Shown: positions 11,831 to 31,478 of the stretch, piece after piece
How positions within the stretch are numbered: position 1 is the first letter of the stretch
Layout of the letters: each line of letters opens with the position of its first letter
Source of the DNA: Xenopus tropicalis
Taxonomy: Eukaryota > Chordata > Amphibia > Anura > Pipidae
NCBI RefSeq assembly: GCF_000004195.4
Contig: NC_030683.2
Coordinates: 5,582,815 to 5,646,814, forward strand
DNA: 64,000 bases
Direction: 5' to 3'
Program-made: the position numbers and the translations under genes
The notes under the pieces: generated by a model
What the model was told of the DNA's origin: nothing
What the model saw: the letters and a program-made list of their open reading frames with translations, nothing else
The model's database searches: none

Positions 11831-12737
11831 TGTGTCCCTGTCTGTGAGCGCAGGGCATTGTGGGAATATTAAACCCATACAATGTATATGGACCAGAACC
11901 CCGTGATATATATATACATATATTGTATACGCATTATGGTCCAGTCCTCATATTTAATATATAATATATATATAATATTTGCGCGTAATTTGCTGGCGCT
12001 ATATAAATAAATGAGGATGATGGTCTTGAACTGAACACTATAATGTTTATATAACTTGGTGCTATAAACGAAACCTTTAGCCCATATATCTTGTAGGAAT
12101 TGGAACCCAGTCGATACAAAGCCGAAGCGATATATTTTACGCACATAACGGAAACCTGGCGATAGGTTATAGGTTATTATATCTGCGTTGTAGCCAGTGA
12201 ATGAATGGCAGCTCGGCCGATATTGTACAGCAATAAATTCTCAGAACGTCCCCAGGAACATTTGTGCTACAAGCATTAGGGCCCCCCCTCCAATACAGGC
12301 AAATGTTCTTTACTGTCTCCAAATTGCGCCCATTGGATGGAAATAGGGGACCCGACCCAGAATTATACAGGGGCAAATTAATCCCCATTTACCAACAGAA
12401 AGTCCACTAGAAATCCCAGAGTGTGTGTGTGTTACGTACGATTAGTGAATTGCACATCGCATGGAAATATGTGTGTCTGTTCTGTGAATATAAAGATCCT
12501 GGGAATAGAATTGCGACTGCGCTATTTTGTATATAAATCACACATTTCTCTGTGTTTTAATGAAACAAGTGTAAATTTGTTCTTAACTGTATGATGTGTA
12601 ATAGAAACACACTGATGTGTGGATATAAACTTGTCTGTATGTACATAAATATATATATATATACAGGCTCCATTAAAGGTGTAAGTGCAAGTGTTGTGGG
12701 TTTCTCCTTGGTGTGTGCGATCTGCAGTGTAATTGTG
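11831..12737. other. unique sequence, no gene seen
   Basis: AT-rich with short (TA)n runs near 11908-11920, 11957-11977 and 12650-12663. Nothing coding is recognised. Confidence 0.45.
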
Positions 12738-13436
12738 TGCTGCAACTGTGAGTGAGTGTGTTGCGACTGTGGGTGAGTGTGTTGCGACTGTGGGTGAGTG
12801 TGTTGCAACTGTGGGTGAGTGTGTTGCAACTGTGCGTGAGGGTGTTGCGACTGGGGGTGAGTGTGTTGCTACTGTGGGTGAGGGGGTTGCGACTGTGGGT
12901 GAGTGTGTTGCGACTGGGGGTGAGTGTGTTGCTACTGTGGGTGAGGGGGTTGCGACTGTGGGTGAGTGTGTTGCAACTGTGGATGAGGGTGTTGGGACTG
13001 GGGGTGAGTGTGTTGGGACTGTGGGTGAGTGTGTTGCGACTGTGGGTGAGTGCGTTGCGACTGTGGGTGAGTGTGTTGCGACTGTGGGTGAGTGCGTTGC
13101 GACTGTGGGTGAGTGCGTTTGCGACTGTGGGTGAGGGGTTGCGAACTGTGAGTGTGGTGCGACTGTGGGTGAGTGCGTTGCGACTGTGAGTGTGGTGCGA
13201 CTGTGGGTGAGTGCGTTGCGACTGTGAGTGTGGTGCGACTGTGGGTGAGGGGGTTGCGACTGTGAGTGAGTGTGGTGCGACTGTGGGTGAGGGGGTTGCG
13301 ACTGTGAGTGAGTGTGGTGCGACTGTGGGTGAGTGTGGTGCGACTGTGGGTGAGTGTGTTGGGACTGTGGGTGAGTGTGGTGCGACTGTGGGTGAGTGTG
13401 GTGCGACTGTGGGTGAGTGTGTTGGGACTGTGGGTG
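12738..13436 (+). repeat. 21-bp minisatellite, GTTGCGACTGTGGGTGAGTGT unit
   Basis: About 33 copies with period 21 and deletion variants of about 15-20 bp near 13126-13230. Open frames on both strands (repeats such as TVATHSP on the minus strand) follow from the multiple-of-three period. Confidence 0.95.
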
Positions 13437-14730
13437 AGCAGAGCATGACAAGGTGGCAGTAAAAGGGAGAGACAGAGAGGTGAAGCTCTAATTATTGGTG
13501 CCACTAATTATAATTGCTATAATGTATGATACATAGATGATGTGTAATGTAAACGTTGGAATCATTTGCACATTGGGATTAGAGAGGCGCAATCAAGGCT
13601 GCTGTTTGGGGAGATTGGCACTAACCCCCCATTATCCCTGGCTAGTCCTAGTGCCGACTCCCCCGTCCAACATTCTCTTTCTATTTCCTCACACTGGCTT
13701 CTATTTTGTCATCCCCTTCCAAGAATCCCCCCCCCCTTTCCTACCAAAATATCTATTTATTTAACATGAGCTGTCAGTCAGAGTGACACCCCCCCCCCCC
13801 CCCCCCCAGGTCCCCTAACTGGGCCTTTATAATAAATTCTTTCATGGCCCTAACGGTGGGGCCCCTGTTAATAAGCCGCCTGTTCCACCTGAGAGGGCCA
13901 ACATAATCATCTTGCAAACATGAATCAACTGGGGGGGGGGGGGGGGGGCAGGAATCGCTGGATTTCCAACCAAAAAGCACCTAAATAAATACAGTTAATA
14001 GGGGAGGAGGGTCCTGGGTCTCAGAACGAACAAGGCCGAAACCCCCCAAATGTGAGCCCCCTCAAATATAGATTCCCAAAGGGGCACCACTTGCTTTATA
14101 AAAAAAAATAGGGGCAAATATGCTGTGTTAGTACGTGTTTTATTAACTCTTAAACTGCCGGGGGGGGTAAAACAGAACTTACACAAATACATAGAAATAT
14201 AACATTGACTTTCCAAGTTTGTGAATAAACCAGATGCAATGTATTTACAAATCAAGTCCATAACATATTTCTTTTTAAATCCCATTGCCCCCACCCCATT
14301 GCCCCTCACCCTATTGCCCCCCCCTGCCCAGCAGCTGCTCTTTGCCTGAGACCCCAGAGCCAGTGCAATCAGTAACCCACCTACTATATTCGTGGGCACG
14401 TCGGGCTGCCCCCCCCCTGCCAGGCCTGACTCCCAGTGTGGGGGGGGGCACAAGCCCTGTGCATAAATTCACATATATTACTCGCCTTAATGGCCACTAA
14501 ATGCCGGGCCGGGCACGCTTAAATCTATTTATCGTTATTTAAAGCTGATACAAGGTAACAAATCGCACCGTTTAAAAGCTTCTAATTATCCGACACCTCT
14601 GGTTCCCCCCAGCACAACAAAATTGCCTCTTGTTTCACCTGGGTCCGCATTTGTTATTAACTATTTAATGCCCTGCTTGCCCCTAAATAGGGCTCCGCAC
14701 ACAGGTGGGCCGACAGTGTATATATATATA
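13437..14730. other. unique sequence with C19 and G18 runs
   Basis: C19 at 13789-13807 and G18 at 13931-13948. A block at 14500-14610 (CTTAAATCTATTTATCG, GCTTCTAATTATCCGAC) may be conserved. The 152-codon minus-strand frame at 13995-14453 shows no domain and I do not call it a gene. Confidence 0.4.
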
Positions 14731-15014
14731 TATCGGTATTTGTCTGCTCTGGTCGCAGAGAGAAAGAGCCAGGAGATGGCGATTGTTACACACACACACA
14801 TATTATATTACTGTATTACTGTCTGTGTCTGTGTTTGTGTTGCAGCCGCTGTATGCGGGCACTGCGATTTCTCCAAATAGAGATACACAGTAGGTGCGGC
14901 TTTGTCTGACTCTTGTGCTTCAGAGAGAAAGAGACAGAGCAATGCGATTTCTAGTAATAAGTGTCTGTGTGTAGAGTGTGAGTGTGCAAATGTGGAAATA
15001 AACAGATGGTTGAT

Positions 15015-15116
15015 CGTCTATATATCTATATCTATCTATCTATCTATCTATCATCATCTATCTATCTATTATCTATCTATATAACATCTATCTATCTATC
15101 TATGTATCTATCTATG

Positions 15117-15164
<48 letters not shown>

Positions 15165-15200
15165 ATCTATCTATAATCTATCTATGATCTATCTATTCAT

Positions 15201-15248
<48 letters not shown>

Positions 15249-15255
15249 GTATCTA
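15015..15255 (+). repeat. TATC (GATA) microsatellite
   Basis: Long (CTAT)n interrupted by CATCATCTAT and GTATCTAT. A second tract lies at about 15450-15545 and a GATA-orientation tract at 16655-16728. Confidence 0.96.
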
Positions 15256-15442
15256 TCAATGTATTGTGGGTTAAACTATAACAAGACAAACAGAAGTGAT
15301 ATTTCTAAAGCCCAATATACTGATGTCTACCGATATTTCTATGTTCCTCTAGTGTGTGTGTGTATCGCTGCCTTTTTCCTCTCTATACATACATATAGTT
15401 ATGAAAGAGCGATTTCTACTATAAATATCTCTCCCTCTCTAC

Positions 15443-15444
<2 letters not shown>

Positions 15445-15514
<70 letters not shown>

Positions 15515-15545
15515 ATCATCATCTATCTATTTATCATCATCTATA
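15445..15545 (+). repeat. TATC microsatellite, second tract
   Basis: (CTAT)n followed by ATCATCATC interruptions. Confidence 0.95.
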
Positions 15546-15549
15546 AATA

Positions 15550-16650
15550 ATATACTTATCTATTGCCTATATCTATGTATGTGTTTGCATAGATACAAAG
15601 AGGTAGACATAACGCAGACACAGTCGGAATACAAAGATACAGGGATAGAAGTTCTACAGTCACTGGACTTTTAATAAATACAGCGCAAAATGTTTCCAGT
15701 TAAAGTTTGGGTCTTGCGATTAAAGGTTCTGGTTGATAATTTATCCTATGTAATAATTCCCCTGTGCCTGTATGTGTGTATAACTATAGCTATACTTACA
15801 TATTATATATACTTACTTGTTACTATATAATACTTACTTATTATATATATATATATATATATATATTTACACACACATATACATATATATATATATACAC
15901 AGACACATGTACTCAAATTCAAACCATTTATTCTGCCATAACCAATATTTGATATATTCCCCCGAACCCCCAGCAATTTAATTAAAGAATATTCCAATAA
16001 AGGCTCAGAGATCTCAAACTATTTCCCAGCGCTAGAATCCTGTCTGTAGTGCGACAATCGCCAGTACATTATATACATGTGTGTGTCTTTATATATTGGC
16101 CTTTGCTCCCGGGATCCCTTACTTAATCCTTCCCTACGGTTCGGCGGCGATACCGACCCACTGATCGGCCCTGCCCATTGGTTACTGGCATTATGGCTTT
16201 CTCTGTATAGTACATATCAGATATACATACGGCGCATTACAGAATATGGATTATATCGTTTATCGCACAAGTTACGGTACATTTCGCAAGGCAGAACCGA
16301 GATAATATGGAGAATACATTGTATTTTAGATTAAATGTGCCAAGATACGGAGTTGATTATGGAACCTGCATTCTGTGTAATATACATTATAGATCGGAAT
16401 AAGGAAAGTCCATGGTTTTTGCAGATTAGATAATGTGCGTATAATACAGAAAGCGCAATATCCATAGTACATAGAAATTATAATTCAGTATATGGACTAT
16501 AGCGTCTGTGCGCTAATTATATTATGCGCTATGGAATAAATAATGTATATTATACTGTAGGTTAGTATGGGGGGGGTCATTCTAGTAAAGGTTTAGATTA
16601 TGGGGTGATTTATATATTTAGTACATATGTGTGTATATGTATGTGTATAT
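15550..16650. other. unique AT-rich upstream sequence
   Basis: Contains a (TA)n tract at about 15842-15898. The remainder, including 15655-15760 and 16000-16560, has no array, MITE or gene that I recognise. Confidence 0.4.
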
Positions 16651-16654
16651 ATAT

Positions 16655-16683
16655 ATAGATAGATAGATGATAGATAGATAGAT

Positions 16684-16727
<44 letters not shown>

Positions 16728-16728
16728 T
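16655..16728 (+). repeat. GATA microsatellite
   Basis: (GATA)n, the inverted orientation of the TATC tracts 1.1-1.6 kb upstream. Confidence 0.95.
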
Positions 16729-18157
16729 AGGTATTATGAGTCAAGGTTGGGGTCCAGCTCGAATAGAAACTACGAAGCCCCCAAACACAGGTCTGAGCAC
16801 ATAATTATTTTCTTGTTAAATTATAAAATTATTTCGGGATTCTTTTTTTCACAGTGGGTGAGAAATTCCCAGGTTTGGAGAGATTATGCGCTAAATACAC
16901 CCTGGCCTAATGGGGAGGGGGGCTGTAATAGAGACTTGCACTGGGGCCTGGGGGGCCACAAGCCGTTGCTATTCCTCTGTGGGTAAGGGGTTAAACGGGG
17001 GTGCAGAGATTGAGAATGTTCTTTTTGGTTTAGGGGTTCCAGTGAGGGGGGGGGGTATTTCATGTAACTGGGGGGCAGTAAATGAATGGTAGAGGAGTGA
17101 AGTCCCCTTTACACTACAGACAGTTTGTAGCTGGGGGGGGGGGGGGGGGGGGGGGAGGCCTTAGAATTTTCAGTAAGCGCAACCTGGCGATTCTGGCGCA
17201 ACTGAGCCCTTACATACCCCGCAGCCGGGGAGTCTGATCTTGGCTGCGCCTTGGCATTGCAGGGGTTAAGTACCTGCTCTCACTAATGGGAGGAAATTAG
17301 AGGCCTTTGTGTGACTGACAAACATTTTATTTAGATGAAAGGTCCCAGCAGATAAATGACCCAACTGCCCTAATAGAATGAGCGCCCCCCCCCCCCCCCT
17401 CCGCATCATTAATTGTATGAGGGCGCAGATACCTGCTGGTACTTCACTTGAGAAGAATGTAATTGGCAAAAATAGAATCCTGATGAGCAGATAATAATCC
17501 CTTCCCTGCCAATCAGCGGGCAGCAGCGGGGAAGCGCCGGGCCAATGAGCGCAGGGTGGCGGCCCTTGTGCAATCGCAGCTGGGAGAGAAAACGGCAAAA
17601 TCCGGGGACTGGAGCCGCTCCGTGTGTCCTGGAACAGCGCTCTGTGCTCTGGAACGGCTCTAGAACCCAGATCTGTACCCCTCTCCCAGCTCTAGAAACG
17701 CTCCACCTGCTCTGGAAACGCTCTAGTTGCTCCTTGGGCTCTGGAACCTTTCTGCAGGCTCTGGAACAAGATGGGGGGGGGAGGGGGGGCTGCCCCTCCA
17801 TTATTACCCTTCCCACAACGCACTTTTATGTCAGTATCTCTACATACTAGTTAATTCAGTATTGGGGGGGGGGGGGGGGGTGGTATAGTTATGGGGGTGT
17901 GGGGTAAGTGGGGCCTAAAGAGTAACTTTCTACCAAGGCAGATAAATGAACAGTATTGCACCATGTAAATGTAATAAGTTGCTCCACTGTATATTGGGTC
18001 ACGACTGGACAGAGAAAGTTCTGTCTGGTCTGTGAGAATGAGATTCTGGCGCACATAGGGTTAAAGAACCCGGGACTGAAGCTGGCACACTGAACAGCCT
18101 GGGAGTGAAAGGGTTAATGTGCCTGGCATAACATTGCACCTGAGACAGGGTCCTAGG
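16729..18157. other. unique sequence with G23 and G17 runs
   Basis: G23 at 17133-17155 and G17 at 17864-17880, plus a C14 run near 17386-17399. At 17620-17770 there is a weak degenerate repeat of CTCTGGAAC and CTCTAGAAC words spaced about 20 bp. No gene recognised. Confidence 0.45.
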
Positions 18158-18460
18158 GTGGGTATCTCAGGGGGTGGGGGTATTTCTGGGGGTATTTCAG
18201 GGGGTGGGGTATTTCTGGGGGTATCTTAGGGGGTGGGGGTATCTCTGGGGGTTGGGTTATCTCTGGGGGGTTGGGGTATCTCAGGGGATGGGGGTATCTC
18301 AGGGGATGGGGGTATTTCAGGGGCTGGGGGAATCTCAAGGGATGGGGGTATCTTAGGGGGGTGGGGGTATTTCAGGGGCTGGGGGTATCTTAGGGGCTGG
18401 GGGTATCTTAGGGGCTGGGGGTATCTTAGGGGATGGGGTATCTCAGGGGCTGGGGGTAGT
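18158..18460 (+). repeat. 19-20-bp minisatellite, GGGGGTATCTCAGGGGATG-like unit
   Basis: About 16 degenerate copies, G-rich on the + strand, with TATTTC, TATCTC and TATCTT variants. Runs of four to six G in every unit make the G-rich strand a strong quadruplex former. It ends about 1.3 kb upstream of emx2 exon 1. Confidence 0.92.
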
Positions 18461-19279
18461 TCAGGCTGCACTGAGGATCGATCCCATGGAAGTACCTGCG
18501 GGGGTTCTTATAATATTATTTTACCCCTTCCTGGTGCCACTTACTTGTTACTTTACCCCGATCCCCCGCTGATCTCCATGAGGCACAAGTCGTTTCCCGG
18601 TGGGCACTGCCAGGCTGGGCATTCCCAAGGCTCCTGTCCGGGCAGGTCTCCTGGGGTCGAGTCGGGTCGGGGTAAGTCGAAGAACACCGGAGGCAGGAAA
18701 GTGGCCCCATGAATTGGGAAGGTGAGTGAATGGGAAGAAGCGGCCGGTGAATGAGACAGTGAGAGAGACAGTGAATGAGACAGCAAGAGACAGGCTGGGT
18801 TGGGTCACACGATTGGATCAAGTTCCCAGGCTGCACAGGGGTGTAAATCTCCCATCTGACTGGGGAGTGTGTAATGCACTAGTGCCCGGCAGCCGATCCT
18901 ACCCCCCCCCCCCCCGCACTGCTACAGCCAGGGGGGACCCTAGAGCAGCCCACTCGGGCAAGTGTCTGGCAGATCCCCAAGATATAGTACCTGCATTGGA
19001 TCGTGTGTGGCAGATCCCCCGAGAGTTCGCTTGGCGAGTCAGTTCGATCCCTGCAAGTGTCTCCTGTACCCGATGGATTGCTAGCCTTGTGGGCGAGCTG
19101 TGGGGAAACAGATCAGACGGGACGATACGACCCAGGTCGATAGTCTCATGGGGAAGTGAGAGTTGTAGTTCAGCAGTAGTTGCTGCAGGCCCCCCCCCCA
19201 AGGCTGATCCTGCCCAATGTTAGTTGCTGTAATTAGTACCAACCTGCCTGAGTGCTAATTATTATGATTGCCCTGCCTC
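18461..19279. other. unique sequence upstream of the emx2 promoter
   Basis: Moderate CpG content. Two imperfect copies of GTGTCTGGCAGATCCCC lie near 18961 and 19003, and GTGAATGAGACAG-type words repeat near 18745-18790. No gene is recognised; in mammals a divergent antisense transcript (EMX2OS) starts near EMX2, but nothing here proves a frog counterpart. Confidence 0.35.
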
Positions 19280-26321
<7,042 letters not shown>

Positions 26322-27490
26322 CCATTAAGCACTTGGGACTTCCACAGACTTTTGCTTTCAATTAACTTTCAAACGAAGAAAATCCTAAAAGTGTTTGAGC
26401 TCCCAGGGAGTCGGGCCGGACTGAGCTCAGAACCAGAACTCGCAAGGCGGAAAGCGGAGAAGACGGGCAGCCCCCCCCCCCGGAGTGGCCTGGGCTTCAA
26501 GGTCAACCAGCAGGGGCCAAGGTCACCCACAGGTATTCAGTGAATAAGGACTGCGTTATCGTATCGCAAGATTTCGTTCTTTTGCACTTCCAACATTTCT
26601 TTTTCAAAATGACCCCCCCAAACAGCCAGAACCCACCAAACATGATAGAAAAAAACCTTTTTTATTATTATTATTCCATAAAACTTGAAATGCATGACAA
26701 ATCGCCACATAGGTGGGTTTATATGGCTGCACAACCTCCATAAAACAACCCCCCCCCTCCTAATTTAAAAGTAGTTGTTTCGGCATTAGTATGCCCTTCC
26801 CTGCTGGCAGAGATCACCGCTCACCCTTTCGGCGGGGGCGGGGCCATCTTCCTACAGATTCCTGACGTCATGAAGGGTAACTTTTTGGTGCAATAAGATG
26901 ACTGAAAACGCAGTTTGGCAGCAACTGAAATCTTTGCACATAAAGACTGCGCCAACCATGGAATTGTCGGTGCTGGGGAGGGTGAAAGGGTTAATGTAGG
27001 AGATCAGGAATGTGAATTTGCTCCCAAAATAATTCGCCATTTTATTGATTATACAGAAATCCCTGGGGGTTCCAGCTGTTCAGTTAAAAAACAAAATATT
27101 TTTAATGCTGCAGAAATAAACAGAGGGGAGTGTTTGTGCGGATATGAAGCATTTCCCACGGTGTCTGGTGCTTTAACCCCCACAGACTCGTCGCAAGGAG
27201 TCGCCAAAATGACGTTTTCGTGGATCATTTTGCAGAACTGATCACTTTTTTGGACAGTAATTCGGAAGCACTGAGATCTTTCTTTTTTTCTGTTTCACAA
27301 TAGTAAAACGCTACTAAATATGGACAACAACAACAACAATATCCTAACGTTTCCCTAATGTCTTCTATTACCAGATTGTACATATTTTTGTGTTTGTGTT
27401 AATTTGTTAGAATTCTAACACACTATATACTTCCAAGAAGTATGGGAACTTGTCAATATTTTGTCAATAAAGATTTATCCAAATGCTGGC
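26322..27490 (+). other. emx2: emx2 3' UTR
   Basis: Sequence following the TAA has no mobile elements or tandem arrays and ends at a canonical AATAAA at 27466-27471. The end point, about 15-25 nt later, is inferred. A (CAA)n run lies near 27327-27340. Other open frames here are short and unremarkable. Confidence 0.7.
27466..27471 (+). terminator. emx2: emx2 poly(A) signal AATAAA
   Basis: Hexamer AATAAA in the context TTTTGTCAATAAAGATTTATC, 1145 nt after the stop codon. It is the first strong signal of this kind in a UTR-like stretch. Cleavage about 15-25 nt downstream is inferred. Confidence 0.7.
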
Positions 27491-29405
27491 GGAGTAAATA
27501 TCCAGTTCTGGCCACTTAACTCAACAAACCGATTGCGAATGCGCGAATAACGCGCCATCGGTAGAAACACAAACGTATTTATTTACCCTTGTTTTAATTT
27601 ATCCAATTTTTTTTTTTTTCTTTTTGCAAGCTGGGGTTAGATGAGTTCTGGCTTTGATCAAAATAGTCCATTCATTTGTGGTTTGCACTGGGTTATCCCA
27701 TCCTGCCCACCTGTCCTGGGTTTCACATACAAGTTAGCTAAGAAGTGCAGGGAGAATAAAATACCTAATTGAGGGTCTAACATAAAAGAGAAAGTTGGAA
27801 GCAAGACTGCCAAGGAAGGGGCTTGTTTTCTGATCCCTCCAGTTGTGTTTGGGCACGGTTCATTTGCTCCTTATCCTGATAGACTGCATTAATCAGTTTT
27901 ATACCCATTGATAGGAGAAAAAAAAACTCGTTTGCTGTGTTCGGGCTACAAAGGATCCCGGGGGCTTTTGTGAAAGTGCAAATCAGTTTAGGCAATTATC
28001 ATACCAGAAATATGAAGAGGGGGAGAGGGAGAAGCAGTGCCCACTAGTCTCCTTTTAATCTCTTAATCCAAAGATGCAGGGGGGCTGCTTGGACATCATT
28101 TGGGGACAGTCTTACTACCCTTTACAGAGCGATAAGGAGCAGCGACAATGCAGCACAAATAGAGGGGGGCTTTGGTGGGCGTCTGGGCTTGTCACACACG
28201 TGTGGAAGCTGATTGGAACCTGGGGGTCTATGGTGGGAAATCTTTTGCGCTCAGTTTTCGAGCAAATTAACGTTCGAGTTTCATTTTCGATTTATATTAG
28301 CGCGACTCAACCCCAGATTATTACGATTATTATTTAGTTACTGTATAACAATAAATACAAGGTGCAGTTGCAATAAGTTAAGTCAAAGAGACAAGAGGAC
28401 GGAGGTCCCTGCCCCGCAGAGCTTACAATCTAGATACGAAATGTACGAAATGTAAAGTCGGACACTTTCTCTTCTACAAGTTCTTTCCAATCTCGATCAA
28501 AACGATTCGTACTGCAGGAATACGATTTTTAAAGTTGGGGGTTTTATTTCTCCCCCCCCCCACCTCTTTTTCTGTATTTTTGTGAGAGTCCCAGAGCCAC
28601 AGAACGGGAGGAAAGATCTTCACAGAGAATTACTATTGGCTTTGAGAGAAAAAAAAAAAAAAGCCCCTAAAAGCTTTATTACAAACCGAGCTTTGAAAAT
28701 GGCAGGGATTATAGGGGGTGAAAGGGCCCCACAAAGGCTGGGAGAAAAGGTTTCATGGTAATGAGGTGAGTGGCCTTTGTGTTGGGGGGCTGCTCCGGCT
28801 CATTACTAAAGGCCTATCTCAGGCTGCACCCACCCTCTCCCTTCAGCCCCTCTCCCTTCAGCCCCATACACTCTCATGTCCCCTCTCCGCCTGAAGAAGG
28901 ATTTGATGGCAGCTCTGTTCAAACTAGATAATTATATCTTTTCAAGTCGGAATTAAGATAAAGCAAAGTGAGGCTGAGGCGGGTAGCCTTGATCCAGCAG
29001 CAAACAAATTTGGCCTCCCCCCTCCCAAGCCATTAATAGTCCCAGGCATCAAGCCCCCCCCCTCCGGGGTCGGTAACTGCCCATTGAGAAAGGCCAGGGC
29101 CCAACTACAATCAAATTATTATTAATATCCATAATAAACATTATACACACATCTATACAGCGTTAATGTCATAAATCATACTTTACACCCCCGACACATT
29201 TAGTCCGTAGATGTTACAACCTTTCGGTTACTTGTAGGGACCTTCTTCAGGAATCCCGCAACCCAAACACTAAGGCTTAGAGATACCTATAGGAACTATA
29301 GAGTTAAGGCTCTCTCCACATTCCTACAGTAATAATAATTATTTAGAAAATATCCGGACATCAGGCACTTATTTAATCATTCAGGACTCCCTAATAAAAT
29401 AAAAT
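27491..29405. other. unique downstream flank, possibly regulatory
   Basis: No gene. A repeat fragment with TCCCTGCCCCGCAGAGCTTA at about 28405-28432 resembles the element near 43.9 kb. The block at about 28760-29045 (AACTAGATAATTATATC, AAGTCGGAATTAAGATAAAG, CCATTAATAGTCCC) is non-repetitive and rich in homeodomain-like words, so it is a candidate enhancer by texture only. Confidence 0.35.
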
Positions 29406-29409
29406 ATAC

Positions 29410-29482
29410 ATTAATATATATATATATATAAATGTAACCCTTATCTTATATATATATATATATATATATGTAACCTTTATCT

Positions 29483-29513
<31 letters not shown>

Positions 29514-29630
29514 GTAACCCATATCATGTATATATATATATATATATATATATATGATAAGGGTTACATATATATATATAGTTCAACCCTTATCTTATAT
29601 ATATATTTGCGCATATATTAATGTATATTT

Positions 29631-29683
<53 letters not shown>

Positions 29684-29830
29684 TGACACATATATATATG
29701 TATATTTATATACACAAGCACAAAAGCACAAACTATGTATTTATATACATATATTTAGGACTTTGTTAGTTTGTGCCCTCTATATATATATATATATGTA
29801 CATAAAAATATTTACATTTATATATATTAA
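29410..29830. repeat. TA-rich cluster with inverted TGTAACCCTTATC words
   Basis: (TA)n tracts are separated by repeated TGTAACCCTTATC-like words. Near 29555-29570 the word appears inverted (GATAAGGGTTACAT), so the cluster can fold into a hairpin. A long (TA)n tract lies at about 29634-29678. Confidence 0.88.
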
Positions 29831-30694
29831 GCATGGAAACAAAATAACTGGATTTCGATTGGATAAATACAAATATTCTGCCCCCCTTTACACCCATATT
29901 TGTTCCTACAGAGTCGGAGACAAATATAAAGGGTGCAATGCTATTGTTAAAGTGAATAGGGGAGTGAGAAATACCATCAGTCCAATGCAATACTAGAACC
30001 CGCAGAATTTTTTTTCACGTTGGGAAGATCGTATAGAATCTGATTGCATGGATTCTGATCGTACAGAATCTGATCGCTGGTGTATGATCGGCTACTGGAG
30101 ATGACTGCAGAGTTCAAGGAGTACTTATTAGATTTAGATTAGATTAATGACAAAGGCCTATAGACAATTAGTTGGAATTATGAGAGGAGCCCCCCCCCTC
30201 AGTACAGAACTGTATCCCCCAATAGAAATACACCAGAACTCAGTTTTTGGGCTACACCTGCATAATCCCTTCGTTTGGGTGCGAATAAATCCGTGATTTG
30301 TGTGTCTCTCTTTATAAACCGTATGATGCAACTTTATGTAGCGATTTAGCCGCAGTCTGTATAAGAATTGAATTTAATCGCTCCTGAATGGTCGCTAAGG
30401 GCGGGGCCAGTATTGTTCCCAGGTCTCAGACAGTGGGGGGCAGATAGAGAGGAATGTGGGGGTGAGGCTGGGGAAGAGTGGGGGCTGATATTAATTTATT
30501 TCCTATTGGGGGGTCTATAATGGCTGATTGACAGCTGCAGATATATCAATCAGCCATTATAGACCCCCAATAGGAAACGTCCTTACAAACAGAGACCGCC
30601 CCAAATTAATCCCAGTCACTGCTCCTGTCTTCTTTACTGAAACCTTATTGGCTGTTGTGCTCATATTGGTAATTTAGTACCAATGTCATTAATT
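29831..30694. other. unique sequence containing a small hairpin
   Basis: No gene recognised. GATCGTATAGAATCTGAT and GATCGTACAGAATCTGAT are near-duplicate words at about 30027 and 30058. Confidence 0.4.
30499..30577. repeat. 79-bp hairpin (32-33-bp arms, 14-nt loop)
   Basis: Left arm TTTCCTATTGGGGGG...GGCTGATTGA and right arm TCAATCAGCC...CCCCCAATAGGAAA are reverse complements, with one extra G on the left. The loop is at 30532-30545. Confidence 0.92.
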
Positions 30695-31070
30695 TAATTA
30701 GTGAGTTATTATTTATTTCTTATAGTTTTTGAATTATTCCCCTTCTTCTTCTGACTCTTTGCAGCTTTCAAATGGGGGTCACTGACCCCGGCAGCCAAAC
30801 CCTATTGCTCTGTGAGGCTCCAGTTTTATTGTTATTGTTACTTTTTATTCCTTATCTTTCTATTCAGTGTCTCCCCTATTCATATACCCGCCTCTCATTC
30901 AAACCACTCCCTGGTTGCCAAGGTAATTGGACCCTAGCAACCAGTTAGCGGCTGAAACTCCAAACTGGAGAGCTGCTGAACAAAAAGTTAATTAACTAAC
31001 AAATTGCAAATAATAAAAAAATGAAGACCAATTGCAAATTGTCTCAGATTAATACTTTCTATATCACTGG
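30695..31070 (-). mobile_element. T2-type MITE fragment, reverse orientation
   Basis: Reverse complement of the element at 31479-31908: both share GGGGGTCACTGACCCC, GAGGCTCCAGTTTTATTG, TATCTTTCTATTCAG and CTCCCCTATTCATATAC words. The outer TTAAAGG ends are eroded. Confidence 0.8.
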
Positions 31071-31478
31071 GAAACACTGGATCATTATAGGGCTGATTTA
31101 CAAACCTGGGTGCTAAAGTGCTGTTTCCAATAGCAACCAACTGTCTACCACAAATAAGAAAATAAAGGCAAACTTTACAATTTGGCGCTTATATTTTTTA
31201 AATAATAACAATATTAAGGGTTATAAGTACAATGCTGGTGGGAATGGTGTACCCTGGAATATATAGTAGTGAGTAGAATATATAGAGAAATATACTAGTA
31301 CAGTTGCCGTATCCGGGTAAGAGTTTCATAGTAACCAGGGAATAATCTGGCTTGGTATGATATACAGATAAAGCAAAAAATGTCTCTTTGTAAGAATAAG
31401 AAAGTTTAACTGAGGGGAGGAACGCTGATGTTCTGAACTATGATGTCATCTGATGTCATCTGTGATGTCACATGCCTC
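31071..31478. other. spacer between the inverted T2 elements
   Basis: Unique AT-rich sequence. Three TGATGTCA words (CRE-like variants) lie at 31440-31470. Confidence 0.4.

Noticed and set aside
12522..13504. THPQSQHT- and GECVATV-like frames on both strands
   Set aside because: Translation of a 21-bp repeat; both strands are open together and there is no unique flanking domain.
13995..14453. 152-codon minus-strand frame as a gene
   Set aside because: No domain, poly-G-derived Gly-rich segments, length within chance expectation.
17620..17770. Heat-shock elements from repeated CTCTGGAAC and CTCTAGAAC words
   Set aside because: The GAA words are all on one strand about 20 bp apart, lacking the alternating inverted nGAAn spacing of an HSE; a degenerate minisatellite is more likely.
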